From Clostridiaceae bacterium BRH_c20a (GTDB taxonomy: Bacteria > Bacillota > Peptococcia > Peptococcales > BICA1-8), in contig LADT01000016.1 in assembly GCA_000961765.1 (NCBI GenBank), positions 1 to 64,000 of the forward strand: 64,000 bases of DNA. The letters are read 5' to 3'. How positions within the stretch are numbered: the first letter of the stretch is position 1; each line of letters starts with the position of its first letter. Below the pieces are notes generated by a model. That model was not told the DNA's origin, did no database searches, and saw only the letters and a program-made list of their open reading frames with translations. Of the stretch, positions 53,862 through 64,000 are shown piece by piece. A program made the translations under genes and the position numbers.

Positions 53862-54350
53862 ATGCGCATTACAGGAACAATGTTTTATTATTACTTTGTT
53901 TGCAAGCGAAAACTATGGAGCTTTTATTATAACATAACGTTGGAGAATGAAAGTGATAGAGTACTCTTAGGTAAGTTGATTGATGAAACCGCTTATGGAA
54001 GAGAGCATAAACACATAATGGTTGACGAAACCGTCAATGTGGATTTCATCAAGGATTGGAAGGTCTTACATGAGATTAAGAAAAGCAAGAGTATTGAAGA
54101 GGCTTCTATTTGGCAGGTGAAATATTACTTGTATTTCCTGAAACAAAGGGGAATTCAAATGGAAAAGGGCATTCTGGACTATCCGAAAATCAAAAAACGC
54201 GAGGAAATCTTCTTACTGGAAGGCGATGCGAAAAAAATCGAAGATATCATGTCAAACATCGAAAGCATCTTATCCCAAGAAAAGATGCCGCCGCCTATAG
54301 ACTCCAAAATCTGCAAGAACTGCGCCTATTACGAATATTGTTATGTTTAA
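53862..54350 (+). CDS. cas4: Cas4 nuclease of spacer acquisition
   Basis: This 162-residue protein has the iron-sulfur cysteines C14 (FVCKRKLW) and C151, C154, C160 (CKNCAYYEYC). The RecB-like core includes HEIKKSKS and QVKYYLYFL. Cas4 trims prespacers and sets protospacer-adjacent motif choice with Cas1 and Cas2. Length and four cysteines are normal. AAGGAGA is upstream. It precedes cas1 by 11 bases. Confidence 0.94.
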   Translation: MRITGTMFYYYFVCKRKLWSFYYNITLENESDRVLLGKLIDETAYGREHKHIMVDETVNVDFIKDWKVLHEIKKSKSIEEASIWQVKYYLYFLKQRGIQMEKGILDYPKIKKREEIFLLEGDAKKIEDIMSNIESILSQEKMPPPIDSKICKNCAYYEYCYV

Positions 54351-54361
54351 GGAGGTAAAGT

Positions 54362-55354
54362 ATGGCGGAGAGCTTCTACTTATTTGCGAATGGAGAATTG
54401 CATAGGAAAGATAATGTTTTACGGGTTACCACATCCGATGGTAGATTTAAAGATATTAAGGTGGAAATGACACGTGATATTTATGTATTTGGAGAAATCG
54501 GCTTAAATACAAAATGTTTGAATTATGCAGGTCAGTTATCTATGCCTATTCATTTTTTTAACTACTACGGCTCTTATACGGGAAGTTTTTATCCTAAAGA
54601 AGAAAACGTTTCCGGCAAATTGCTGATCGAGCAAGTAAATCATTATACGGAGACAGATAAGCGGTTGGAAATAGCTAAGGAATTCATTGTGGCTGCAAGC
54701 TATAACATTTTAAGAAATCTACGCTATTACAATGAAAGAAACAGAGATTTGGAAACTTGTATGGAGGATATAAAAATATTAAGAAAAGGCATTTCCCGAA
54801 CCCAGGATGTCAATGAATTAATGGGATTAGAAGGGAGTATCCGTCGTACCTACTATAGTGGGTGGAAGGAGATTATTAATCAAGAAATTGATTTTGAGAA
54901 AAGGGTAAAACGTCCACCGGACAATATGATCAATTCATTGATCTCTTTTGTGAATTCTCTGGTATATGTGACTTGTCTGACCGAAATTTACAAAACGCAG
55001 TTGCATCCGTCCGTGAGTTACTTGCATAGTGCAGGTGAGAGGAGATTTTCTCTTTGTTTAGACATTTCGGAGGTGTTTAAACCACTTATTGCAGACCGGC
55101 TCATATTTTCTATGTTGAATAAGAACATGCTGACGGAAAGGGATTTTGAGCGTGGGTCAAACTTTTGTTACTTAAAGGATGCTGCACGCAAGCGACTGTT
55201 GCAGGAGTACGATGAAGCTCTACAACGGACTATTCAACACAAAGGACTGAATAAGAAAGTCTCATATCGGCATTTAATCCGTCTGGAGTGTTATAAACTG
55301 ATTAAGCATTTGATGGGAGATAAAAAATATGAAGGCTTTACTATTTGGTGGTGA
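54362..55354 (+). CDS. cas1: Cas1 integrase
   Basis: This 330-residue protein has the type I-B Cas1 layout: beta N-terminal domain (YLFANGELHRKDNVLRV) and helical catalytic domain with Glu in MGLEGSIRRTYY (about 156), His in LHPSVSYLHSAG and Asp/Glu in LDISEVFKPLIADR. It integrates new spacers at the leader end with Cas2. AAGGAGG precedes the ATG. Complete. Confidence 0.96.
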   Translation: MAESFYLFANGELHRKDNVLRVTTSDGRFKDIKVEMTRDIYVFGEIGLNTKCLNYAGQLSMPIHFFNYYGSYTGSFYPKEENVSGKLLIEQVNHYTETDKRLEIAKEFIVAASYNILRNLRYYNERNRDLETCMEDIKILRKGISRTQDVNELMGLEGSIRRTYYSGWKEIINQEIDFEKRVKRPPDNMINSLISFVNSLVYVTCLTEIYKTQLHPSVSYLHSAGERRFSLCLDISEVFKPLIADRLIFSMLNKNMLTERDFERGSNFCYLKDAARKRLLQEYDEALQRTIQHKGLNKKVSYRHLIRLECYKLIKHLMGDKKYEGFTIWW

Positions 55355-55356
55355 CG

Positions 55357-55635
55357 ATGTATATTATCTTGGTTTATGATATAGAGATGGATGAAGGTGG
55401 AGCAAAGGCTTCAAGGAGGATATTTAAAACTAGCAAAAAATATCTTACCCATGTTCAGAAATCGGTTTTTGAAGGTGAGATTACACCAGCCATGTTGAAG
55501 AAGTTAGAATTGGAGTTGTCTAAATATATTCGATCGGATAAAGATTCAATATTGGTATTTAAAAGTAGAGAAGAGCGTTGGCTCCAAAAAGAGTTTTGGG
55601 GGAAAGAAGATGATAAAACTTCCAATTTCTTTTAA
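55357..55635 (+). CDS. cas2: Cas2
   Basis: The ATG at 55357 overlies a GGTGGTG ribosome binding site and lies three bases after the cas1 stop; an upstream TTG frame is less likely. The 92-residue protein begins MYIILVYDIEMDEGG and contains KYLTHVQKSVFEGEIT, both Cas2 landmarks. It forms the dimer core of the integration complex. Its end is 195 bases before the first repeat. Confidence 0.95.
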   Translation: MYIILVYDIEMDEGGAKASRRIFKTSKKYLTHVQKSVFEGEITPAMLKKLELELSKYIRSDKDSILVFKSREERWLQKEFWGKEDDKTSNFF

Positions 55636-55830
55636 TTATAGCATAGAATACTTTGTCGATCCCTGATAAAGCTAATTAACCCGTAGGTCGACAAACGCCC
55701 AACCTGTCAGTATTGTGGTTACAATTACCTGTTTCTTAGCAATAGAATTGGATATAATAGATGTGGGAAAACTATGATCGACAGAAGTAGCTCATAAATC
55801 ACTAGAGCCATACGCCTTTCTGGGCGAAGT
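55636..55830 (+). promoter_or_regulatory. CRISPR leader
   Basis: This 195-base segment between cas2 and repeat 1 has an inverted repeat TTTGTCGA (55652-55659) and TCGACAAA (55688-55695), and a -10-like TATAAT at 55753-55758 preceded by TGTTTC at 55730, which could start the array transcript about 65 bases before repeat 1. No convincing gene is present. Confidence 0.7.
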
Positions 55831-58800
55831 CTCGGAATTTAACCATAGTGGAATGTAAATAAAGCATGAATTTTGTTGTTTATAATAATAGGCCAACTCG
55901 GAATTTAACCATAGTGGAATGTAAATGGCAATAACCAAAAAACAACAAATGTAACTGTAAAACCTCGGAATTTAACCATAGTGGAATGTAAATTATTTCT
56001 AAAGCGCAGGAACGGGAAAACCCTGGAAACTCGGAATTTAACCATAGTGGAATGTAAATTAGCTCATAGACGCCTCCAAACACAGAAAAGTAACCCCTCG
56101 GAATTTAACCATAGTGGAATGTAAATAATCCACACATTGAACATCCCGTCCTTTGGGCTCTACTCGGAATTTAACCATAGTGGAATGTAAATCTTGTTTA
56201 TACTGTTTCTTGAGGGTAGTTGTTACCTCTCGGAATTTAACCATAGTGGAATGTAAATTACACTTTCCCCCGTTTCTTATAGTCTAGGATCGCACTCGGA
56301 ATTTAACCATAGTGGAATGTAAATTGTTAGGGATGAATTAAATAGTCGGATGGTCCTGCTCGGAATTTAACCATAGTGGAATGTAAATGTTTATAAGATC
56401 GCCAAGGATGTAGCTGCTAATGAGCTCGGAATTTAACCATAGTGGAATGTAAATCAGTAATAGTCGCCCTCTGTATGCCCTCATTAGACCTCGGAATTTA
56501 ACCATAGTGGAATGTAAATAAACGAGCTACGTCAATACCAATACGAAGAATATCTCCTCGGAATTTAACCATAGTGGAATGTAAATTCTTCACTAACTGC
56601 CAACCATCCCCACCAGAAAGGATCCTCGGAATTTAACCATAGTGGAATGTAAATTAAATATTTTCTCCTCTCAAATTGAAATAAAATACTCGGAATTTAA
56701 CCATAGTGGAATGTAAATCTTCTTAACCCAGTTTCATTAGTCCTGAAGCTTCCTCGGAATTTAACCATAGTGGAATGTAAATTGTGGAGGTTGAACACTA
56801 AAATAAGGCTTATGGAAAGCTCGGAATTTAACCATAGTGGAATGTAAATGAGTTGCCAACGGCGATGATCCTCTTCCTGGTGGTAAACTCGGAATTTAAC
56901 CATAGTGGAATGTAAATGGTTCCAATTGCTCGTCTTTAGGCTGTACGACAGGACTCGGAATTTAACCATAGTGGAATGTAAATGAGGCATAAAGAAATGC
57001 TGATTGGCTGTATCCCTGATCTCGGAATTTAACCATAGTGGAATGTAAATATACAAATCGGCAATACCTTTAGTGTTTTGAGGAGCTCGGAATTTAACCA
57101 TAGTGGAATGTAAATCTTCACCAATCTTACCGATTTCTCTTTGTATGCTACGCTCGGAATTTAACCATAGTGGAATGTAAATTCGGTTGGTTCAATAATG
57201 TCCATTAGCCGTTCATATCTCGGAATTTAACCATAGTGGAATGTAAATTATTTCAAGGAATTTGTTTATATTCGGGGTTACCATCTCGGAATTTAACCAT
57301 AGTGGAATGTAAATGGATATAGAAGCATAATATATAAAGCTGTAATTTCTCGGAATTTAACCATAGTGGAATGTAAATATAACTCATGATGTGATTGAGT
57401 ATGTTTTAGCCTCTCTCGGAATTTAACCATAGTGGAATGTAAATCCGATTATTGCATCCCACTCCAGGGCACAGCCAGTTCTCGGAATTTAACCATAGTG
57501 GAATGTAAATGGTAGGGGACTAGTTAGTTATATCATTTATAGTTAACCTCGGAATTTAACCATAGTGGAATGTAAATTTTGGTAATTAGGTTAATTAATT
57601 GCTGTTGATTTAACTCGGAATTTAACCATAGTGGAATGTAAATACTAATACTTAGGATATTAAGAAGGGTATAAAAACTCTCGGAATTTAACCATAGTGG
57701 AATGTAAATAAAACCCTACTAAACATAAACAAAAACAACCTAAACTCGGAATTTAACCATAGTGGAATGTAAATATTGCAAGAAAGATCAACATCATTTC
57801 TTTTTGCTTCCTCGGAATTTAACCATAGTGGAATGTAAATGAGGCTCAGGGTGTCTACTGTTATACTGTTATAGGGCTCGGAATTTAACCATAGTGGAAT
57901 GTAAATTCGTTTGCTATAACAGGAAATTTCTCACCGAACACTTCTCGGAATTTAACCATAGTGGAATGTAAATTCACTAAACCACCATAAAACCCTACAA
58001 AATAAATCCTCGGAATTTAACCATAGTGGAATGTAAATGAAGAGTTTGTTAGTCGGCAAGCATTATTAAATAAACTCGGAATTTAACCATAGTGGAATGT
58101 AAATTTTTTGCAAGTGTTGAAGCAGATATTCCTATAGCTTCCTCGGAATTTAACCATAGTGGAATGTAAATGAGCCTATCGAAGCGATGCGGACGACTCT
58201 CGATGCTCGGAATTTAACCATAGTGGAATGTAAATATTTTATTGCTGTAGCTGGAAGAGACATATTAGAAACTCGGAATTTAACCATAGTGGAATGTAAA
58301 TACCCTTCGCCCGCCTCGGTAATAGTGCCGGGGCAAGCTCGGAATTTAACCATAGTGGAATGTAAATGAACAGCTAAATTACTGGTTCTTGGTAAGAATG
58401 ATCCAGCTCGGAATTTAACCATAGTGGAATGTAAATCCCTCAGAAGGGGTGGAAGCAGAAAGAGATTTAAGGCTCGGAATTTAACCATAGTGGAATGTAA
58501 ATCCCACCCTGGTATAGTGCTAGATTTCCCTCCGATTCTCGGAATTTAACCATAGTGGAATGTAAATAATGGACCAGGCTACGCAAACGCTTCTAAGGTA
58601 TAACTCGGAATTTAACCATAGTGGAATGTAAATGCTATTAAAGTTTACTTAAATGGAACATTTAGAGATCTCGGAATTTAACCATAGTGGAATGTAAATT
58701 AATTGAATCTGCAACACCAGAGGCTTCATCAACAACTCGGAATTTAACCATAGTGGAATGTAAATATTATGATACAGCCGGTACAGTATTTAGGTATCAA

Positions 58801-61800
58801 GACTCGGAATTTAACCATAGTGGAATGTAAATATTATTGTTGTATGTCGTTTGAACTTTAACTTCAACTCGGAATTTAACCATAGTGGAATGTAAATAAC
58901 CGTTGGGATAAAGTTATTAAAACTCATTATTTATCCTCGGAATTTAACCATAGTGGAATGTAAATAGACATTTTTAATTGGTTTTTAACTAGTCCTCTAA
59001 CTCGGAATTTAACCATAGTGGAATGTAAATTTGTTATCTTGGGCCATTGAATGTAAAATGTGTTTCCTCGGAATTTAACCATAGTGGAATGTAAATGTCT
59101 GATGTTGCTGTCTTTAGCTTTCATGGTGTGGCACTCGGAATTTAACCATAGTGGAATGTAAATGATAATAAAGCTGAATAATAACTTGCTAAACTACGAC
59201 TCGGAATTTAACCATAGTGGAATGTAAATGAGACATACCCGCAATTTAAAGGCTATAACTACAATCTCGGAATTTAACCATAGTGGAATGTAAATTTCGG
59301 TATATGACCCTTTATTATTACTCCGTTAACCTCGGAATTTAACCATAGTGGAATGTAAAAAAAAGAAACAGGTGCAAAACCTTATATCGGACTGACTCGG
59401 AATTTAACCATAGTGGAATGTAAAATCTTTAAACTGCTCAAAAAGTATCACTGGTACTTCTGCTCGGAATTTAACCATAGTGGAATGTAAAAACTGCTTT
59501 CTGATTTCTACTTTCCTTGCTTCGATTTCTCGGAATTTAACCATAGTGGAATGTAAAACCCAATCTATAAAACTCCTTATTCCGCCTATTACTCTCGGAA
59601 TTTAACCATAGTGGAATGTAAAAGAAAGAATCTTCTTCAGAGGCAATATTTGCTTTTCCTCGGAATTTAACCATAGTGGAATGTAAAAACCTTTAGGCAA
59701 GGGAACTTATTCTTTTCCCTTTGCTCGGAATTTAACCATAGTGGAATGTAAAATACAAAGTAACCTTTTGGGCTTTCTTTAATTTCCCCTCGGAATTTAA
59801 CCATAGTGGAATGTAAAAATTGACAAATATAAATGCGAGGTGAACTCGGAATTTAACCATAGTGGAATGTAAAGAAAAGCTAAGGAAATGTTTTGCAGAA
59901 GATTAGGTGACTCGGAATTTAACCATAGTGGAATGTAAAGAATATATTGCGGTTAGAAAAAGTATTGGGGCAAATACTCGGAATTTAACCATAGTGGAAT
60001 GTAAAGAGTGCCAAAGCGCATTCAAGGGAAGAAAGTGACATTCCTCGGAATTTAACCATAGTGGAATGTAAAGAAAGAAAAATGACCTTTTTTTGACCCT
60101 CCACAATACTCGGAATTTAACCATAGTGGAATGTAAAGGAAGTCTTTGCTGTTGTTATACAGGATATTGCGAAAGCTCGGAATTTAACCATAGTGGAATG
60201 TAAAGGATATTCTTTTATTGCTTTGGCTATTGCCTTGGATCTCGGAATTTAACCATAGTGGAATGTAAAGTATTAAACAAGGTCAGTTACGGTAAAGAGA
60301 CACCGCTCAGAATTTAACCATAGTGGAATGTAAAGTTGGAGGGGTATTAAATGATTGCAAGAGGAAAACTACTCGGAATTTAACCATAGTGGAATGTAAA
60401 GCCTGGACCCGAAGGCCCAACGCTCGCGGCTTAAGGAACTCGGAATTTAACCATAGTGGAATGTAAAGTTTTTAAGGTGAGTAGCTTTTTCAATGTTTCT
60501 GCTCCATTCTCGGAATTTAACCATAGTGGAATGTAAAGTCAAAAGAAGTAGTACCTTCGCTTAAGTTATCATCACTCGGAATTTAACCATAGTGGAATGT
60601 AAATAAACATGGAACGCATTTATTAGACGTATAGACGCGTTACTCGGAATTTAACCATAGTGGAATGTAAATTGTAGATACAGCAATAAAATTGCCTGTT
60701 TTACAAAGGCTCGGAATTTAACCATAGTGGAATGTAAATTTAAGCGTGGAATGTAAATTAGGGGATGACGGAGGGATTGACAGCCACCGTGCCGGGCTCG
60801 GAATTTAACCATAGTGGAATGTAAATCCAGGATTAGTAATCTCAATGGCGAAGCTTATATCACTCGGAATTTAACCATAGTGGAATGTAAATGAATTTCA
60901 TAGAAACCTTAATGAGATATGGCAAACTCGGAATTTAACCATAGTGGAATGTAAATTGTGTTTACAAGTGTTGCAACAGCGGTATAGTTTTTCTTCTCGG
61001 AATTTAACCATAGTGGAATGTAAATTCCGGACAATAGCCACGAAGTTTCATCTATAACACCTCGGAATTTAACCATAGTGGAATGTAAATTATAGGTTTC
61101 TCTTCCGGCGTCGCTTAGTAAATTAGACCTCGGAATTTAACCATAGTGGAATGTAAATGTTTTGGACAGGCAAGCATATGACGGTATCGTATGAACTCGG
61201 AATTTAACCATAGTGGAATGTAAATTCCTCTAGCTATCTAACCAACGTAACAATGTTTGCAACTCGGAATTTAACCATAGTGGAATGTAAATAAAGTGAA
61301 TGGGAGTTTAGTCCCAAGAAAGCTAATCCTCGGAATTTAACCATAGTGGAATGTAAATTGGGATTAAAGCGGGTCAATTAATCGGCATCCAAAACCTCGG
61401 AATTTAACCATAGTGGAATGTAAATATTAAAAACATTACCCGGCTACTTGTAAAAGCCCATGCTTGGAATTTAACCATAGTGGAATGTAAATATATAGAA
61501 ATAAGCTGTATGGGAGTAGTTAATATCCCTCGGAATTTAACCATAGTGGAATGTAAATAAGAAAGGAGGGTATCTAACAATGACATTACAATTCTCGGAA
61601 TTTAACCATAGTGGAATGTAAATGGGAAGCGGAACGGGACCTAATAGACAGCTTCTTAGGCTCGGAATTTAACCATAGTGGAATGTAAATAATTGTCAGA
61701 CGCAGGTCCAATTGATACAGGAGGAGTCTCGGAATTTAACCATAGTGGAATGTAAATGGGATATGGATGGGGAAAAGCCGAGGATACCGGCGGAACTCGG

Positions 61801-62361
61801 AATTTAACCACATAGTGGAATGTAAATTTGAACAATGTGAGTATGAAACAGATCAAATTACTGCTCGGAATTTAACCATAGTGGAATGTAAATAAGATAA
61901 TTGCTAAAGGTGATATTAAGTTTGTCCCCTCGGAATTTAACCATAGTGGAATGTAAATCCCTCACACAGTTCATTACTGTGAAAACGTGTGGGACTCGGA
62001 ATTTAACCATAGTGGAATGTAAATGAATAAGTTAATCGTGATAACGGACCTTCTCTGGCATCCTCGGAATTTAACCATAGTGGAATGTAAATTTGGGGAG
62101 CTCAAAGAAGTCTACGGTGGAGAAAAGACTCGGAATTTAACCATAGTGGAATGTAAATGATTTGGAAGTTGGACAAAAGCATTAATTGCAGCAGAACTCG
62201 GAATTTAACCATAGTGGAATGTAAAGGATGTAGGACGTTCGCAAAAAGGACAAAAGTTAGGCAACTCGGAATTTAACCATAGTGGAATGTAAAGGGATCA
62301 CCGACAATGACACCCATTTCGTTTTGATCTTCTCGGAATTTAACCATATTGGAATGTAAAT
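55831..62361 (+). CRISPR. CRISPR array, type I-B, 99 repeats
   Basis: I count 99 copies of a 30-base repeat that starts CTCGGAATTTAACC and ends GGAATGTAAAT, with 98 spacers mostly 34-39 bases. The 3' end resembles the C. difficile type I-B repeat, which supports transcription left to right with the handle at the repeat 3' end. Variants: repeat 69 (60306, CTCAG), repeat 86 (61463, CTTGG), repeat 91 (61796, two-base insertion) and repeat 99 (62332, one change). The last base of the repeat changes in blocks: T for 1-53, A for 54-61, G for 62-72, T for 73-96, G for 97-98, T for 99. Spacer 75 holds an extra 13-base half repeat. Confidence 0.98.
60740..60796 (+). repeat. Composite spacer with embedded partial repeat
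   Basis: The interval after repeat 75 is 57 bases and contains GTGGAATGTAAAT (60747-60759), the 3' half of the repeat, six bases after the full repeat. It looks like a deletion that joined two repeat units. Confidence 0.85.
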
Positions 62362-62615
62362 AGTGTTTTATGTTGTAAGTGGTAAAATAGTACAAATACG
62401 GTGATATTATACGGACGTAGGCAATATGAGTTTTTGCTATTTTAGGCAAAACTTTTGAATAATCTATTTCTAGCGATTTAAAAAATCTATAACAAAATTA
62501 AAATATATCTGCATAGTAAGATGGTGAACTGTTTTAAAAGCTAACCCTAAAGAGTGAAGTTTATCCAAATTGTGGTATAATTGAAAGGAAGTAATGCGGA
62601 AAAGGAGGGGTGGGT
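62362..62615. other. Intergenic region between array and fic
   Basis: This AT-rich stretch has no gene. TATAAT at 62576-62581 may be a fic promoter -10, but its -35 is weak. It interrupts the array between repeat 99 and the two distal repeats at 63486 and 63546. Confidence 0.5.
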
Positions 62616-63413
62616 TTGGATAAGTATAGACAGGCTGTTGAACTGTGGCAGTCATACAAAATTGTGTCCGCTGGTGATTTAGATAAATACCTCGACAGCT
62701 TTCGTATTCTGTTTGCGTTCCATTCTGGGAAAATAGAGAACGAAGATATTACCTATCATGATACAAGAGAAATCTTTGAAAACGGAAGAGTAGTAAACTA
62801 TACAGGTAGTCCACGAGCCTTATTTGAACAGCAAAACCAAAAGCTGTGTTATGAAGTTTGGAAAGGAAAAATTGTCAAAAAAGAACCTCTTAGTATAGAG
62901 TTGGTGAAGGAGATTCACCAGGTTCTCACAGGCGGGACATATGATGAACACAGGTATATTGCAAATGATGAACGACCGGGCCAGTTTAAAAAGCACGATT
63001 ATGTAACCGGTATTCATGAAGTTGGCTCAGCTGTGGAAAATGTGGAAAAGGATATAACGGAGCTCATTGCAGAAGTAAATGAATATAAGGGAAAGGATGT
63101 CTTAAAAGCTGCTACTTATCTTCATGCTAGGTTTGAGTATATCCATCCCTTCGCAGATGGTAATGGACGTGTCGGCAGAACGCTTATGAATTACTATCTT
63201 ATTATAAATAATCACCCGCCTCTTATCGTCTATGACGAGGATAAACGTATGTATTATGAGTGCCTGGAAAAGTATGATCAAACCGAGGAATTAAATCCTC
63301 TGTATGAGTTTTTTAAGTATGAAACGGAAAAAACATGGAAAAAAGCGTTGGCTCTTGCCAATGGCGTGAAGCAGGAACTCAAAGGCTTATCAGATATTAC
63401 CCAGAGTCTGTAG
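62616..63413 (+). CDS. Fic/DOC family AMP-transferase with N-terminal inhibitory motif
   Basis: The TTG at 62616 has AGGAGGGG six bases upstream and gives 265 residues; a GTG at 62610 lies inside that site. The catalytic motif HPFADGNGRVGR is at residues 177-188. The N-terminal SGKIEN (37-42) fits the Fic inhibitory motif (S/T)xxxE(G/N), so the enzyme should be autoinhibited (class II). It would transfer AMP to a protein hydroxyl; the target is unknown. A decayed direct repeat of this gene lies before cas6. It interrupts the distal end of the CRISPR array. Confidence 0.92.
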   Translation: MDKYRQAVELWQSYKIVSAGDLDKYLDSFRILFAFHSGKIENEDITYHDTREIFENGRVVNYTGSPRALFEQQNQKLCYEVWKGKIVKKEPLSIELVKEIHQVLTGGTYDEHRYIANDERPGQFKKHDYVTGIHEVGSAVENVEKDITELIAEVNEYKGKDVLKAATYLHARFEYIHPFADGNGRVGRTLMNYYLIINNHPPLIVYDEDKRMYYECLEKYDQTEELNPLYEFFKYETEKTWKKALALANGVKQELKGLSDITQSL

Positions 63414-63426
63414 CTAACAGATGTCG

Positions 63427-63456
63427 AAATCGTCAGCTTAAGGGCCGACGATTTTT
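63427..63456 (+). terminator. Terminator after fic
   Basis: AAATCGTC and GACGATTT pair around a 14-base centre with a T run. The same hairpin, with one fewer mismatch, occurs in the fic remnant at 47227-47256. Confidence 0.8.
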
Positions 63457-63485
63457 GATTGGATTCGATTCACCTGAACGTCAAT

Positions 63486-63575
63486 GATCTTACCATAGTG
63501 GAATGTAAATAGCACTACTCAGATATATGCTGAGATATCTAATGACTCGGAATCTAACCATAGTGGAATGTGCAG
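63486..63575 (+). CRISPR. Displaced distal repeats beyond fic
   Basis: CCATAGTGGAATGTAAAT ends a degenerate repeat at 63510; a 35-base spacer follows; the second repeat (63546-63575) starts CTCGGAATCTAACC and has GCAG in place of AAAT. Normal spacing and same orientation show these are the original trailer end of the array, now 1.1 kb away. Confidence 0.85.
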
Positions 63576-63879
63576 ATGGGGACAATTGTTTAATGGTAAA
63601 AATACTTTTCTTGTAAGAGTTGTACAGCCACAGATTTGAAACATAATTCACCAAGTGATCAGCTGGACATACCTGCAATGGTATTTGCTTATTTATGCTT
63701 ATTTATATTATGACAGTAGTTATGTAGTTCCAGAATAATAAACAAATTCCATAACCTGGGTCTGTTGCTCGCTACAGTGGACCTGACTACTGATGTTGAA
63801 AAAGCAACTTACCACTTGTATAAGGATGAGGCTAGTTCGGTGTCTTCTTTATTGCACTCGTAAGTAGCGTAACAACGAA
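63576..63879. other. No gene recognised
   Basis: No frame of useful length or clear hairpin is seen. The DNA may hold decayed coding sequence that once led into the spo0A-like end that follows. Confidence 0.5.
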
Positions 63880-63938
63880 GCAGCTGATGAATCAAGATTG
63901 TCACATAATGTGAGTTAGATAGAATTTAATTAGGTGAC
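63880..63938 (+). pseudogene. Decayed copy of a spo0A 3' end
   Basis: The frame ends ADESRLSHNVS and a stop, close to the Spo0A C-terminus [11 protein letters not shown]. At DNA level AAGATTGTCACATAA is identical at 46942-46956 and 63894-63908, and similarity continues past both stops. Upstream the frame is broken by a stop at 63865. Confidence 0.65.
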
Positions 63939-63961
63939 AAATAAAGAGAACACATAAAGAG

Positions 63962-63984
63962 AACGGCTGAGCCCGTTTTTTTTT
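63962..63984 (+). terminator. Terminator near the window end
   Basis: AACGG and CCGTT pair around CTGAGC, followed by a nine-base T run. It may belong to the lost gene whose spo0A-like end precedes it. Confidence 0.7.
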
Positions 63985-64000
63985 ATGTATTAGAAAATGC

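Noticed and set aside
55687..55797. Short frame in the leader with CQYCGYNY and NRCGK, resembling a zinc finger
   Set aside because: About 36 codons with no start codon or ribosome binding site, and inside the CRISPR leader. It could be a transposase relic, but evidence is too thin.
56059..61856. Minus-strand frames with repeated LHSTMVKFR
   Set aside because: They are translations of the CRISPR repeats and spacers, not genes.

Overview
The window is a low-GC Firmicutes chromosome segment from an anaerobic, endospore-forming member of the Clostridia in the broad sense. The evidence is a complete spoIIIAA-AH operon, spoIVB next to spo0A, a Spo0E-like peptide, the electron-bifurcating transhydrogenase pair NfnAB, an OLE RNA locus and a C. 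difficile-like type I-B CRISPR repeat. Genus cannot be assigned from sequence alone. Shine-Dalgarno sequences are strong and GTG or TTG starts are common; I moved many starts to the codon that fits the ribosome binding site.

Layout. (1) 1-3760: an accessory stretch with a Spo0E-like gene, coiled-coil proteins, and a cyclic-di-GMP unit (class I riboswitch, HD-GYP phosphodiesterase, CBS-GGDEF cyclase). It ends exactly where a 3' fragment of a sigK-like sigma factor gene begins, so it may be one end of a sigK-intervening (skin-like) element. (2) 4.1-6.4 kb: yqeG, a lone receiver, a MerR regulator and aroK. (3) 6.6-17.9 kb: a type IV pilus locus (pilB, pilT, pilC, pilA, pilD, four minor pilins, a ComFB-like gene, pilM, pilN, pilO). 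A second cyclic-di-GMP riboswitch lies before pilT, PilB has an MshEN-like N-terminus, and a small GIY-YIG gene flanked by palindromic repeats sits inside the locus. (4) 18-23.5 kb: tldD, pmbA, aroQ, pepP, efp and a zinc-ribbon protein. (5) 23.6-29.3 kb: spoIIIAA-AH, interrupted at two gene junctions by repeat elements that spare every reading frame. (6) 29.4-46.97 kb: asp23, amaP, nusB, nfnAB, xseAB, ispA, yuiD, OLE RNA, oapA, dxs, tlyA, nadK, mnmM, argR, recN, spoIVB and spo0A.

(7) 47-64 kb: a CRISPR-Cas island (cas6-cas8b-cas7-cas5-cas3-cas4-cas1-cas2) with a 99-repeat array counted by eye, inserted directly behind spo0A. It is bracketed by two copies of a fic gene: a decayed 230-bp remnant on the left and an intact gene on the right. 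Each fic copy is followed by degenerate CRISPR repeats. The right edge also carries a decayed copy of the spo0A 3' end. This nested arrangement is the least ordinary architecture in the window.

How the parts fit. Sporulation genes (spo0E-like, sigK fragment, spoIIIA, spoIVB, spo0A) and cyclic-di-GMP signalling (two riboswitches, a cyclase, a phosphodiesterase, an MshEN-type PilB, a ComFB-like protein) are the two recurring themes. The OLE RNA sits with its membrane partner OapA among isoprenoid genes, the neighbourhood in which this RNA is known. Function assignments rest on motif recognition and gene order; no database search was run.
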